NCBI RefSeq assembly: GCF_001570405.1
Contig: NZ_BBYM01000009.1
Location: 165,963 to 229,962, forward strand
Reading direction: 5' to 3'
Length of the DNA stretch: 64,000 nucleotides
Source: Microtetraspora niveoalba
GTDB taxonomy: Bacteria > Actinomycetota > Actinomycetes > Streptosporangiales > Streptosporangiaceae
Below are positions 16,833-26,161 of this stretch, piece by piece. The number at the start of each line of letters is the position of its first letter. Positions within the stretch are counted from its first letter, which is position 1. The notes beneath the pieces are model-generated. The model was not told where the DNA came from, did no database searches, and was given only the letters and a program-made list of their open reading frames with translations. The translations under genes and the position numbers were made by a program.

Positions 16833-18682
16833 CGTTCCTCGCCGAGGGGGATCGAGGCGATCACGGTGGTGCCGGGATCGCCGGAGGTGAACGTGAGCGT
16901 ACCGCCCAGCTCGGCCACGCGTTCGCGCATGGACGACAGGCCGACGCCAGGGGTGACCGGTTCGGGCAGGCCGGTGCCGTCGTCGGCCACGGTGACGGTG
17001 AGCGCGGTCGCGCTACGGCTCAGCCGCACCGAGCAGCGGCGGGCGGCGGAGTGCCTGATCGCGTTGGTGAGCGCCTCCCTGGTCACCAGGTAGGCGGCGG
17101 TCTCGACCGCCGCGCCCAGCCCGGAGGTGTCGCAGACGCCGACCTCGACGGCCACGCCCGAGGCGTGCAGCGACGCGGACGAGTACTCGATCGCGGGGCC
17201 GAGCCCGAGCTGGGCCAGCTCCGGAGGGCGCAGCCCGCGCACCAGGCGGCGCACGCTCGTCCCCGCCTCGCCCACCTGGCCCCTGATGTGCGCGAGCAGC
17301 GACCGCGCGCGGTCGGGGTCGTCGCGCAGGGCGTTCCCGGCGGCGTCGACGGAGAAGCCGATGCCGGCGAGCACCGGCCCGAGCCCGTCGTGCAGGTCCC
17401 GGCTGATCCGGCGCCGCTCCTCCTCACGGGCGGTGACCAGCAGCAGCCGGGAGTGCTGGAGGGCCATCTGCCGGTGGGCGGCGGCCAGCGCCGCGCCCGC
17501 CTGGAGCGCCAGCCGGCGCAACATCCACGGGCTGCCCTGGGCGACGTCGAGCGACCCGAGCGCCTCCCCCTGGAAGGAGAGCGGGACCGTGAGGGCGACC
17601 GGGCGCGGCTCACCGCGCTCGATGACCTTCAGCGGGTCGTCCTCCGGGCCGAGACGCACCCGCAGGTACGGCGTGCGGGTCACGTCGGTGACCGCTTCCG
17701 CGAGCGCGGCGACGATCTCGTCCGGGACCGAGGTGGCGGCCAGCCGTTCGGCCAGCCGCGCGGCCGCCTCCCGCGGGTCGGCGCGTCCGCCGTACAGGAT
17801 CCGGCCGGTGGTCCGGCCGAGGAAGCGCCGCGTCGGCTCCGCCGCGAGCGCCACACCGGCCGCCGCCACGGCGTTCGCGTCCCCCGGGATGGGCGCGAGC
17901 AGCGCGAACACGCCGGCCAGCACCAGCGCGAGCAGTCCGTAGGTCAGGAAGGCGCGCAGCAGCGGCCCGGTCTCGTAGAGGTCGTGCCTGAGCATGGCCA
18001 GCGCGATGCCCGCCGGCAGCGCGAACGTCCCGGCCGCGGTCAGCGGGACGGCCACCGCTCCCGGGAGCACCGAATCGGAGAAGGAGCCGACGGCGAACGC
18101 GACGCCGCCCGAGCAGATCCACAGGAGTTGCAGCCGCGGCTGCCCGGTCGCGCGCACCGTCCGCACGACCAGCCCGGCCATGCACGAGATCGAGATCAGG
18201 GCGAGCACGCCGAGCGCGATCGGCAGGCCCAACTCGAGCGGCCGCAGCGCCTTCACGGCGTACGGGTTGCCCACGGGGCCGGGGACGAACGCGAGCAGGA
18301 CGGTGAATACGGTGATGCCCGCGACGGCGACCGCGGCGACCGGCCGCCAGCGCGGGCTCGGCAGGCGCCCCTCCGGGACGAGGAGCAGCAGCACGCTCCC
18401 GATGGACAGCAGCGGCGGCGCCCACACCCACCGGGCGAGCCAGCGGAGCACGTCGGCGTGCCCGCCGTACCGCTCGGCGGCGTGCGCGACCGCGCCGAGC
18501 GCCGCCATCAGGCACAGCGGGCCGACCGCGCCGCCCGCCCGCCGGGCGACCAGGTACGCGCCGAGCGGGGTGAAGCTCAGCGCGATGGCCACGTCCTGGG
18601 CGGTCCTCGCGGTGAGCGGGCCTCCGGCGACGGCGAGGACGCAGGCCAGGCCGAAGACGCCCCAGGCGAGACCGACGCGCAC
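16829..18682 (-). CDS. Membrane sensor histidine kinase (HisKA_3 type)
   Basis: 617 aa from GTG at 18682, chosen because AGGAG lies five nt upstream; an in-frame ATG at 18718 without a good ribosome site is the alternative. N-terminal half holds about nine membrane segments, with no obvious extracellular sensor. A GAF-like segment follows (residues about 320-400), then the HisKA_3 dimerisation box EEERRRISRDLHDG with phosphorylated His431 and the ATPase domain (EALTNAIRH, DDGTGLPEP, GLSSMRERV). It phosphorylates the response regulator encoded directly downstream. The membrane-embedded input suggests sensing of a lipophilic or cell-envelope signal. The ABC exporter operon lies just upstream on the same strand. 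Confidence 0.9.
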   Translation of the reverse strand: MRVGLAWGVFGLACVLAVAGGPLTARTAQDVAIALSFTPLGAYLVARRAGGAVGPLCLMAALGAVAHAAERYGGHADVLRWLARWVWAPPLLSIGSVLLLLVPEGRLPSPRWRPVAAVAVAGITVFTVLLAFVPGPVGNPYAVKALRPLELGLPIALGVLALISISCMAGLVVRTVRATGQPRLQLLWICSGGVAFAVGSFSDSVLPGAVAVPLTAAGTFALPAGIALAMLRHDLYETGPLLRAFLTYGLLALVLAGVFALLAPIPGDANAVAAAGVALAAEPTRRFLGRTTGRILYGGRADPREAAARLAERLAATSVPDEIVAALAEAVTDVTRTPYLRVRLGPEDDPLKVIERGEPRPVALTVPLSFQGEALGSLDVAQGSPWMLRRLALQAGAALAAAHRQMALQHSRLLLVTAREEERRRISRDLHDGLGPVLAGIGFSVDAAGNALRDDPDRARSLLAHIRGQVGEAGTSVRRLVRGLRPPELAQLGLGPAIEYSSASLHASGVAVEVGVCDTSGLGAAVETAAYLVTREALTNAIRHSAARRCSVRLSRSATALTVTVADDGTGLPEPVTPGVGLSSMRERVAELGGTLTFTSGDPGTTVIASIPLGEER

Positions 18683-18773
18683 GGATGCTCCTGAGAAGAG
18701 GGGGACGGATCGCCCCATTGACGCACATCGCGTGTCCCGCCGTCACGGGAGGAACTGCCCGGCCCGCCGGGGA

Positions 18774-18838
18774 TCGGCTCGGGGACGGCCGGGCATCGGT
18801 TCGGCTCGGGGACGGCCGGGGGTCAGCTCGGGACGGCC
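18774..18838. repeat. Short direct repeats after ABC exporter ATPase gene
   Basis: TCGGCTCGGGGACGGCCGGG occurs at 18774-18793 and again at 18801-18820 (period 27), with a shorter relative TCAGCTCGGGACGGCC from 18823. The last copy contains the stop codon of the ABC ATPase gene. Confidence 0.8.
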
Positions 18839-19692
18839 TCGCGCATGAGCGCGACGTAGCCCTCCTCCAGTGACGGCTGGACCGGGACCGCCGCCGGATC
18901 CGGCCTGGTCGGGCTGACCACGCGATAGTGCGTGCCGCCCGGCCGGCCGACCGCCGACACGACCACGCCGGTGGCCGGGGGCGGCCCCTGGGTGACGACC
19001 TCCCACGTCGCGCCCTGGGCGCGGTCGATGATGCCGGTCACCGGGCCGGTGAAGACCACCCGGCCCGCCGCCATGACGGCCGCCTCCTGGCAGGTCTGCG
19101 CCACGTCCTCCACGATGTGGGTGCTCAGCAGCACGGTCCGGTGCCCGGCGATGCCGGCGAGGAGCGTGCGGAAGCGGATGCGCTCCTCGGGGTCGAGCCC
19201 GGCCGTCGGCTCGTCCACGACGACCAGCGCGGGGTCGCCGAGCAGCGCCTGGGCGATGCCGACGCGCCGCCGCATACCGCCGGAGAAGCCCTTGAGCCTG
19301 CGCCCGGCGACGTCGGCCAGCCCCACCATGTCGAGCAGCTCGCCGATCTGGCGCCGCCGGGCCGTGTCGTCGTCCAGGCCCTTGAGCAGCCCGATGTAGT
19401 CCAGGAACTCCTGGGTCGTGAGGTCGGGATAGAGGCCGAGGTCCTGCGGCAGGTAGCCCAGCCGCCGCTGTACGGCCAGCCGTCCCGCCCGGGTGGTGAG
19501 GTCGTGGCCGCCCACCAGCACCCGCCCGCCGGTCGGGGACAGCACCCCGGCCAGGATGCGCATCAAGGTGGTCTTGCCCGCGCCGTTCGTGCCGAGCAGG
19601 CCGAACATCCCCCCGGGGACCTCGAGATCGACGCCGCGCAGCGCCTCGACGCGTCCGAACCGCCTGCGCAGCCCGCTGATCATGATGTCCAT
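18823..19692 (-). CDS. ABC transporter ATP-binding protein
   Basis: 289 aa, ATG start behind AGGAAG. Walker A GTNGAGKTTLM, Q-loop LPQDLGLYPDLT, signature FSGGMRRRVGIAQAL, Walker B LVVVDEPTAGLDPEE, switch His in STHIVED. The C-terminal 75 residues form an accessory domain as in multidrug or antibiotic exporter ATPases (CcmA-like). It powers the two permeases encoded upstream in the same operon; the start lies 20 nt after the stop of the nearer permease gene. Confidence 0.95.
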   Translation of the reverse strand: MDIMISGLRRRFGRVEALRGVDLEVPGGMFGLLGTNGAGKTTLMRILAGVLSPTGGRVLVGGHDLTTRAGRLAVQRRLGYLPQDLGLYPDLTTQEFLDYIGLLKGLDDDTARRRQIGELLDMVGLADVAGRRLKGFSGGMRRRVGIAQALLGDPALVVVDEPTAGLDPEERIRFRTLLAGIAGHRTVLLSTHIVEDVAQTCQEAAVMAAGRVVFTGPVTGIIDRAQGATWEVVTQGPPPATGVVVSAVGRPGGTHYRVVSPTRPDPAAVPVQPSLEEGYVALMREAVPS

Positions 19693-19712
19693 GGTCTTCC
19701 TTGGTCTCCGTT

Positions 19713-20504
19713 TCAGGACGAGGTACGGCGGGCGATCAGGGGGCCCGCGAACGCGAGGGGCAGGGACGCGAGCACGGCCAGCAGGACGACGCTGAGGAGC
19801 GCCGCGCCGCCGCCCGGCTCGGGACGCAGGAAGGAGAGCCAGCCGGAGTCGCCCGCGTAGAGGGCCTTCTCGCCCATGAGCCAGCTCGCCGGGTAGTCGC
19901 CGATCGGCGTCAGCAGGGTCCCCGTCAGCGAGGGCAGGTAGGCCGGGCCGAGCATGTTCCCCCAGAACCAGTAGCCCGCGAACAGCACCCGGAACAGCGG
20001 CGCCGAGACCACCAGCGGGCAGACGAGCGCGAACGCGGCCACGAACGCCAGGCCCGGCAGCAGAACGACGGCGAACGCCGCGACCGCCCAGCCGAACAGC
20101 GTGAGATCACCGCGGTGGGCGAACTCGCCCGCGGCGGTGACGAGGAGCACCAGCAGGCCGGGGACCGCGGTCGCGGCGACGGACCCGGCGTACTTCCCGG
20201 CCACCAGCGCGCCCGGCCGCGTCGGCAGGCTCGCGAGCAGCGACGCGGCGCCGATCCGGTGGTCGCGCACCAGCCGGTCGGCCAGCACCATGCCGAACCC
20301 GATCGGCAGCAGCATGGAGAACAGCAGCGCCCACGAGCCCATGACCTCGGCGGCGCTCGTGCCGGCCGGCAGGTGGCGCGGCCCCCGGTCGCCCTGCGCG
20401 ACGGCGATCAGCACGGCCAGGCCGACCGTGCTCACCCACAGGGAACGCTTGCGGACCTGCATGCGGAACTCGTACCGGCACACGGCGGCGAAACGCGACC
20501 TCAT
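19713..20504 (-). CDS. ABC transporter permease, type 2
   Basis: 263 aa, ATG start overlapping the stop of the preceding gene (ATGA). Six hydrophobic segments, beginning with RSLWVSTVGLAVLIAVA and ending with LLSVVLLAVLASLPLAFAGPL. Layout of an ABC-2 exporter half: N-terminal cytoplasmic helix with YEFRMQVRKR, then a large second loop. Partner of the ATPase immediately downstream. Substrate unknown. Confidence 0.85.
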   Translation of the reverse strand: MRSRFAAVCRYEFRMQVRKRSLWVSTVGLAVLIAVAQGDRGPRHLPAGTSAAEVMGSWALLFSMLLPIGFGMVLADRLVRDHRIGAASLLASLPTRPGALVAGKYAGSVAATAVPGLLVLLVTAAGEFAHRGDLTLFGWAVAAFAVVLLPGLAFVAAFALVCPLVVSAPLFRVLFAGYWFWGNMLGPAYLPSLTGTLLTPIGDYPASWLMGEKALYAGDSGWLSFLRPEPGGGAALLSVVLLAVLASLPLAFAGPLIARRTSS

Positions 20505-21193
20505 ACCTCTTCCTCCGTCAGGAGACGCTCCGGCCGGCGCAGCAGCAGGAGCGCGGTCGTGATGAACAGGACGCCACAGGCGGCGAGCACCGCGCGGTTC
20601 GTCCCCCAGCCGTCGGCGACCCCCACCCGGCTGGTCATGAACAGGAAGAACGGACGCGACCACACGCCGGCCGCCAGCGCCGAGGCGAAGAGCTGCTGGC
20701 ACAGCCACACCACGGCGACCGTCGTGGTCGCGAGCACGACGCTGCGACCCAGGACGGCCACGAGCAGGGCCAGGCCGGTGAGCCCCAGCAGCGGCGACGC
20801 CCAGACCAGGGCGGACGCGAGGGCCGACTCCGGCCCGGTCCACGAGCCGGTGAGCCGCAGCGCGGCCGAGAAGAGCACCGACAACGCGGCGCCGATCCCC
20901 GCGACGACGCCGAGCCGGCGGCCGAGCGTAACCGAATAGCCGGCCGGGAGCGCGAGCTGCAACTCGCGGCAGCGGTCCACGCTGACCACCGTGACCGCCG
21001 CCATCGCGGCGGCCAGGGGGACGAGCGCCTCGACGCCCGAGAGGAGCACTCCGTGGACGGACGGCGGGGATGCGCCGAAGCCGGCGCTCGCCGCCGCGAG
21101 GGCGAGGGCCGCCAGCAGCGACGCCGGAGCGGCCAGGCAGGCCGGCCATCCCGCGCGCCGTGCCTCGTACCGCCACAAGGACATTGATTTCAC
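20501..21193 (-). CDS. ABC exporter-associated membrane protein
   Basis: 230 aa with about six membrane helices and a basic N-terminus (LWRYEARRAGW) as in ABC-2 permease subunits. The start is uncertain: GTG at 21193 or ATG at 21184, neither with a clear ribosome site. Overlaps the next permease gene by four nt. Most likely the second transmembrane subunit of the same exporter. Confidence 0.8.
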   Translation of the reverse strand: MKSMSLWRYEARRAGWPACLAAPASLLAALALAAASAGFGASPPSVHGVLLSGVEALVPLAAAMAAVTVVSVDRCRELQLALPAGYSVTLGRRLGVVAGIGAALSVLFSAALRLTGSWTGPESALASALVWASPLLGLTGLALLVAVLGRSVVLATTTVAVVWLCQQLFASALAAGVWSRPFFLFMTSRVGVADGWGTNRAVLAACGVLFITTALLLLRRPERLLTEEEV

Positions 21194-21244
21194 ACGAGTG
21201 GGTACCGGCCGGGCCGGGCCGGTTCACCGGAATCTTGTTCCGGT

Positions 21245-22159
21245 TCAGAAACCGGCCCGGTGCGCCCGCCCGTGCGGGAGGCGCGGCGACAGCAGCACCG
21301 TCACCACGACGAGTACGGCCGCGCCGGTGAGGACGCCGGCGCCGGGCGTCCACAACCGCTCGACCGTGGCGGCCACCACCCGGTCGATCTCGCCCGTCAT
21401 GGAGAGGAGCCGGAGCAGCCACAGCGCCATGGCCGCCCCCACGCCGACGGACGGCCGCCACAGCACCGACAACGTGAAGCTGAGCGCGGACAGCGGCACC
21501 AGCGGGCCGAACCACGCCGCCGCGAGGCCGAGAAGGCCCGCGACCGGCTCCAGCGGGGCGAGCGCGAGCGTGACGAGCGCACCCCCCGCGCCGATCACGC
21601 CGAGCACCAGCGTGAGCCGGGCGAGCAGCACCACCCTGGGCGATGTGGGAGTCGCCGCGACCAGCTCGCCGACCGGCTCCCGATCCGATCCGCACGCCCC
21701 CGCCACCGCGAGCGCCGCGGCGAGCGGGATCACGACGGCGAGCACCCGCGGCGCCAGCCCCGCCGACGAGACCTGGGCGGCGATCACGCCGCCGACCACG
21801 ATGGCGGCCAGGGAAACCACCCAGACCGGCCACCTGATCAGGGTCCGCTGGCGGGTGAACAGGCCGAGGGCCCGCCGCCATGGCCGCCGCCCCACCTCGC
21901 CCGCGTACCGGGGGACGGGGTGCGGACGGGCCTGCGCCCGCGCCCCGGCCGCTCCGATCCGCTCCCGGATCGCGGCGAGGATCGACGGCGCGGGCGCGGC
22001 CACCGCGGCGGTCCGCTCCGCGACGGCCGAGCGGACCTTCCCCCACGACTCGACCTCGGTCGCGCATTCGGCGCATACCCGTACGTGGGCCTCCACGGCG
22101 GCCGGGTCCGGGAGGACTCCGGCGGCGTAGTCGGGCAGCAGCTCGGTGGGATGGTTCAT
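21245..22159 (-). CDS. Zinc anti-sigma factor fused to polytopic membrane domain
   Basis: 304 aa, ATG overlapping the sigma stop (ATGA). The N-terminal 40 residues carry the ZAS motif HVRVCAEC (H-x3-C-x2-C), the sigma-binding zinc fold. A 70-residue linker leads to about six membrane segments (residues 110-300). Common anti-sigma factors have one membrane helix, so this form senses through a multi-spanning domain or belongs to the exporter complex. It should hold the co-transcribed ECF sigma factor inactive at the membrane until a signal, perhaps the exporter substrate, is perceived. Confidence 0.9.
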   Translation of the reverse strand: MNHPTELLPDYAAGVLPDPAAVEAHVRVCAECATEVESWGKVRSAVAERTAAVAAPAPSILAAIRERIGAAGARAQARPHPVPRYAGEVGRRPWRRALGLFTRQRTLIRWPVWVVSLAAIVVGGVIAAQVSSAGLAPRVLAVVIPLAAALAVAGACGSDREPVGELVAATPTSPRVVLLARLTLVLGVIGAGGALVTLALAPLEPVAGLLGLAAAWFGPLVPLSALSFTLSVLWRPSVGVGAAMALWLLRLLSMTGEIDRVVAATVERLWTPGAGVLTGAAVLVVVTVLLSPRLPHGRAHRAGF

Positions 22160-22710
22160 CGGCCGGCCTCCTCGACCTCGACGGGCAGGGCGCGGGCCAG
22201 CGCGGCCCGGGCGTTGAACAGGCGGCTCTTCACCGTGCCGACCGGGACGCCCAGCACCTCGGCGATCTCCGCGTGGGACATCTCGGTGGCGAACGCGAGG
22301 TCGAGGACCTCGCGGTGGAGCGGGGCCAGCGTCCGCAGCGCGCCGGCGACCGCGGCGGCGTCCGCACGCGCGAGCGCCACCGCCTGCGGCCCCGGCTCCG
22401 GCGACGGCAGGTCGAGCGCGTCGTCGAGGGACCGCGCCGCGGACAGGTGGCCGCGCATCCGCTTGAACGCCTGGCGGCGGCAGATGCCGAACAGCCAGGT
22501 GCGCACCAGCGACCGCTCCTCGAACGCGCCCGCGCCGCGCCACACGGCGATGAACGTCTCCTGGAGCGCCTCCTCGGCCGGCCCGCGCTCGCCGAGGAGC
22601 CCTTCGGCGTACGCCAGGAGCGCCCGCGCGTGCCGGGCGTACAACTGCTCGAAGGCGTGCTCGTCACCCCTCGTGACCAGCCGCAACAGCTCCAGATCCG
22701 TGGTGTCCAT
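22156..22710 (-). CDS. ECF RNA polymerase sigma factor
   Basis: 184 aa, ATG start. Sigma region 2 at about 20-90 (EQLYARHARALLAYAEGLLG, ETFIAVWRGAGAF, RTWLFGICRRQAFKRMR) and region 4 at about 120-175 (LAPLHREVLDLAFATEMSHAEIAEVLGVPVGTVKSRLF). First gene of a five-gene minus-strand operon: sigma, anti-sigma, two permeases, ATPase. Autoregulation is usual for this class, but I could not fix a -35/-10 pair by eye in the 98-nt upstream gap. Confidence 0.95.
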   Translation of the reverse strand: MDTTDLELLRLVTRGDEHAFEQLYARHARALLAYAEGLLGERGPAEEALQETFIAVWRGAGAFEERSLVRTWLFGICRRQAFKRMRGHLSAARSLDDALDLPSPEPGPQAVALARADAAAVAGALRTLAPLHREVLDLAFATEMSHAEIAEVLGVPVGTVKSRLFNARAALARALPVEVEEAGR

Positions 22711-22808
22711 CGTCGTGGGTACTGTTCCGGACGCCGGGGTTCACCGCAAAACCGATGCTTTGTATGTGATCCATGTCACACTGAACCCGCCCGGCGGGCC
22801 CGGCACCC

Positions 22809-24341
22809 ATGGGCATGACGATTGCCTCCGCACTCCGCGTCCGGGGCCGCCGGATCTCGCTCGCCGCTCTCGCCGCGCTGCTCTGCCTGCCCGCGCTCCC
22901 CGCTGCGGCCGACCCGTCACCGGCAGCCCCGGCACCGGCAGCCCCGTCACCGCCGGGCGCCCGGGCCGTCTCCTGGGTTCCCTGCGACCCGCCGGACGAG
23001 GGCGCCCGGTGCGGCTCCGTCGCCGTCCCGGTCAACTGGGATCACCCGTCCGCGTCCGGCTCCGCCCAGGTACGGATCGCGGTACGGCCGGCCCGCGACC
23101 GGGCCCGCCGCGTCGGGGTGCTGATGTTCAACCCCGGCGGGCCAGGAGCGGGCGCGGCCGACATCGCGGCACGCGAGGACTGGGCGGAGTTCTGGTTCCC
23201 CTCGGAACTGCTCGACCGGTTCGACGTCGTCGGTGTGGACCCGCGCGGTGTGCCGGGCAGCACGCCGGTCGTGTGCGCCGACCCGGTGGATCCCGAGGTG
23301 TCGCGCTTCCCCCGTACCCCGGCCGAGGCCCGCCGCCTGTCCGAGGCGAACTCGGCGTTCGCCGCGTCTTGCCTCAAGGGGACCGGCCCGCTCGCCGCCC
23401 ACCTCGACACGGACATCGTCGCCAGGGATCTCGACGCGGTTCGCGCGGCGCTCGGCGAGCCCACGATCAGCTTCCTCGGCGTCTCGTACGGCACGATGCT
23501 CGCCCAGGCGTACGCCGAGCGTTATCCGAGCCGGGTCCGCGCCCTCGTCCTCGACGGCGTCGTGGACCGCTCCCTGCCGCCCGCGCGGCTCGTCCTCGAC
23601 GGAGCGGCCGCCGTCCAGGACGGCCTGGCCCGCTTCGCCGCCAGATGCGCGGCGACCGAGGCGTGCGTCCTGCGCGGCAAGGACGTCACCGCCGAGCTCC
23701 GCCGCATGGACGCGCGGGCGGAGCGGGGCGAGGTGCGCGCGGGCGGCCGGGCGGTGACCGCCGAGGAGCTCCGGCTCGCCGTCAACGACGGGCTGAACAC
23801 GCCCCTCGCCGACGGCATGCTCGCCGCCGGTATCCGGGACGCGGTGGACAGGGGGGACGGGACGGCGCTCACCTCGTTGTCGCGCTATCAAGCGTGGAGC
23901 GAGTACGCGCGCTATCGCGCCATCATCTGCCAGGACGTGCCCCGAGCCCGCGCGACGGCGTTGGTCGGGCTGGCCGACGCCGCCGGGAGGCGGGGGCCCG
24001 TGCTGCGGGGCGCATCGGAGATGTGGGACATCGTTTCGGGGTGCGCGGGGTGGCCGGGGCCGTCCCGCTGGACCCCGCACGCGTGGCGGGTGCCGGCGAC
24101 GGTCACGCCACTGCTCCTTTCCGGTGCGCACGACGTGGCCACGCCGCGCCGATGGGCCGAGTCCGTGCACAGGGGGCTCCCCGGAAGCACGCTGGTGCGC
24201 TGGGACGGCGACGGGCACGCGGCGTGGCCGGCGCACAACAGGTGCGCCATGAGGGCGGCCGTGACCTACCTGACCGACCTCACCCCGCCGGCCTCGACGA
24301 CCTGCCCGGCGGACCAGGCCGTGACGGGCGCGGGGTCCTGA
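22809..24341 (+). CDS. Secreted alpha/beta-hydrolase, tripeptidyl aminopeptidase type
   Basis: 510 aa. A Sec signal peptide is evident (basic RVRGRR, hydrophobic core, AAA-D cleavage near residue 35). MEROPS S33-like fold: oxyanion loop FNPGGPGAG, nucleophile Ser226 in GVSYGTM, acid Asp in SGAHDVATP and His in GDGHAAW within a C-terminal TAP-type domain. Family members remove N-terminal peptides from secreted proteins or take di- and tripeptides from peptide substrates outside the cell. Divergent from the sigma gene with 98 nt between the starts. Confidence 0.9.
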   Translation: MGMTIASALRVRGRRISLAALAALLCLPALPAAADPSPAAPAPAAPSPPGARAVSWVPCDPPDEGARCGSVAVPVNWDHPSASGSAQVRIAVRPARDRARRVGVLMFNPGGPGAGAADIAAREDWAEFWFPSELLDRFDVVGVDPRGVPGSTPVVCADPVDPEVSRFPRTPAEARRLSEANSAFAASCLKGTGPLAAHLDTDIVARDLDAVRAALGEPTISFLGVSYGTMLAQAYAERYPSRVRALVLDGVVDRSLPPARLVLDGAAAVQDGLARFAARCAATEACVLRGKDVTAELRRMDARAERGEVRAGGRAVTAEELRLAVNDGLNTPLADGMLAAGIRDAVDRGDGTALTSLSRYQAWSEYARYRAIICQDVPRARATALVGLADAAGRRGPVLRGASEMWDIVSGCAGWPGPSRWTPHAWRVPATVTPLLLSGAHDVATPRRWAESVHRGLPGSTLVRWDGDGHAAWPAHNRCAMRAAVTYLTDLTPPASTTCPADQAVTGAGS

Positions 24342-24344
24342 GGC

Positions 24345-24971
24345 TCAGCGGACGCCGCGCGGGCGGAACTGGACGCTGATCCGTGGTCCCACCGCCCGCG
24401 CGGTCTTCGGGATCGCGTGCTCCCACGTGCGCTGGCAGCTTCCGCCCATCACGATCAGGTCGCCGTGGCCGAGGTCGTGGCGCAGCGTCGGCCCGCCACC
24501 GCCGCGCGGGCGCAGCAGCAGGGAGCGCGGCGTCCCGATCGAGACGATCGCGACCATCGTGTCCTCGGTGCTCCCGCGACCCAGCGTGTCGCCGTGCCAC
24601 GCCACGCTGTCCCTGCCGTCGCGGTACAGGCACAGCCCGGCCGTGCGGAACGGCTCGCCCAGCTCGGCGGCGTAGTGCGCGTCCAGGGCCCGGCGCGCCT
24701 CGTCGAGCGCGGGATCGGGCAGGGGGCGGCCCTCGTCGTAGAAGCAGAGCAGCCTCGGCACGTCGACGACCCGGTCGTACATGTGTCGCCGCTCCGCGTG
24801 CCAGGGCACGGCGTGCAGCAGCCGCTCGAACAGTGTGTCGGCGCCGGAGATCCACCCCGGGCGGACGTCGATCCACGCCCCGTGGTCCAGGACTGTCCGC
24901 TTCACCGTCGACCCGAGCGGGCCGGGCCCGATCTCGTCGCCGCAGTCCAGCAGCGAGCTCTGGAAAATCAC
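24345..24971 (-). CDS. AlkB-like 2OG-Fe(II) dioxygenase
   Basis: 208 aa, GTG start. Iron ligands are visible as His-x-Asp in VAWHGDTLG and a distal His in WEHAIPKT; the 2-oxoglutarate Arg is in PRISVQFRP. The order and spacing match AlkB-family nucleic-acid demethylases, which repair N-alkylated bases. Convergent with the hydrolase gene, with only three nt between stops and no room for a private terminator. Confidence 0.9.
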   Translation of the reverse strand: MIFQSSLLDCGDEIGPGPLGSTVKRTVLDHGAWIDVRPGWISGADTLFERLLHAVPWHAERRHMYDRVVDVPRLLCFYDEGRPLPDPALDEARRALDAHYAAELGEPFRTAGLCLYRDGRDSVAWHGDTLGRGSTEDTMVAIVSIGTPRSLLLRPRGGGGPTLRHDLGHGDLIVMGGSCQRTWEHAIPKTARAVGPRISVQFRPRGVR

Positions 24972-25002
24972 CCCACCAGTCTAATCAAACGCCTGTTCGA
25001 TC

Positions 25003-25640
25003 ATGCCTGGCCTTGTGTTGATCTTTCGGGTAGGGGACGGCCAGCGCCGCCGCAGGCGGGCGCGCAGGCAGGAGGCCGCGGCCGCCGACGCGGCGGTGCT
25101 GGCGGCGACCCCGATGGGCGCGCCGGACCGGGTGGTCGACATTCCCGTGGGTCCCGGCCCCGAGACCGGAGGACGGCTCCGCCGGACCCGCGTGTGCTAC
25201 GTCTGCAAGGCGGGATTCGTACAGGTGGGCGGCCTCTATCACCTGCTCTGCCCCTCCTGCGCCGCGCTCAACAGGGCCCGGCGCACGGCCCGCGCCGACC
25301 TGTCCGGGCGCCGGGCGCTGCTCACCGGCGGGCGGGTCAAGATCGGCCACCACGTCGCACTGAAGATGCTCCGCGACGGCGCCCACGTCACGGTGACCAC
25401 CCGCTTCCCCCGGGACGCGGCCCGCCGGTTCGCCGAGGCCGGCGACTGGCCGGACCGCCTGCGGATCGTCGGGATCGACCTGCGCGACCCCCGCCAGGTC
25501 GTCGCGCTCACCGACCACCTCCTGCGGGCGGGTGAACCGCTGGACATCCTGGTGAACAACGCCGCGCAGACGCTCCGCCGCCCTCCCTCGGTGTACGCGG
25601 CCCTGCTTCAGGAGGAGAGGGCCGGGCTTCCTGCGGGCGC
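25003..25640 (+). pseudogene. SDR-family oxidoreductase, C-terminally truncated
   Basis: From about 25003 the frame encodes the N-terminal part of a short-chain dehydrogenase variant seen in actinobacteria: a small Cys cluster (RVCYVCKAGF, LCPSCAALN), then GRRALLTGGRVKIGHHVALKMLRDGA and DILVNNAAQT. The catalytic Ser/Tyr-x3-Lys half is missing: after residue about 210 the frame runs into sequence that makes sense only in another frame, where it encodes leucine-rich repeats. The protein would lack its active site. Confidence 0.75.
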
Positions 25641-25699
25641 GTGGGCGCCGCCCGGGTTCTCCCCGGTCCCCGGCGAGCACCCCGCCGTACGTCAGGAGG

Positions 25700-26160
25700 A
25701 GGCGCCGTACGGACTTCACGGTGGGCACGGCGATGCCGGACGGCCGCGTCGACCTGTGCAAGCAGGCCCTCGGGCCGATCGGCGCCAGGCTGGTCGCCGA
25801 GGCGCTGCCGACCGCCGGTCCGGCCCGCCACCTGCTGATGGGCACGGACGGGCTCGGTGACACGGGCGCCGCCACGGCCGCCGCCGCGGCCACCGCGTCC
25901 GGGGCGGAGACCCTCTACCTCGGATGCAACGGCATCGGCCCCGGGGGCGCCTGTGCCGTCGCCGACCGTCTCGTCGCCTCACCCGGAGTCGTACGCGGGC
26001 TGTGGCTCAAGCGCAACCCGCTCGGCCCCGGCGGCGGGCGGATCATCGGGGAGGCCGTCGCCAGCGGCCTCACCACGATCGACCTGGTGCAGACCCGCCT
26101 GGACGCCCACGGCCTGGCGGCACCGCGCGCCTCGAGGCGGGCCGGGGCGCCGACCGCCGC
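25700..26160 (+). pseudogene. Leucine-rich-repeat (ribonuclease-inhibitor-like) remnant
   Basis: In a frame different from the SDR remnant the DNA encodes RTDFTVGTAMPDGRVDL, then repeats with LYLGCNGIGPGGACAVADRL and LWLKRNPLGPGGGRIIGEAV, typical RI-type LRRs. There is no credible start of its own apart from GTG at 25721, and the C-terminal repeats are cut at about 26150, right against the stop of the convergent DUF6493 gene. I recall this LRR family next to the SDR family in other actinobacteria, which would make this one deletion fusing two neighbouring genes. Confidence 0.7.
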
Positions 26161-26161
26161 G

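Noticed and set aside
25003-25860. Intact 285-aa SDR protein
   Set aside because: The C-terminal 75 residues are an out-of-frame reading of the LRR remnant, and the Tyr-x3-Lys active site is missing.
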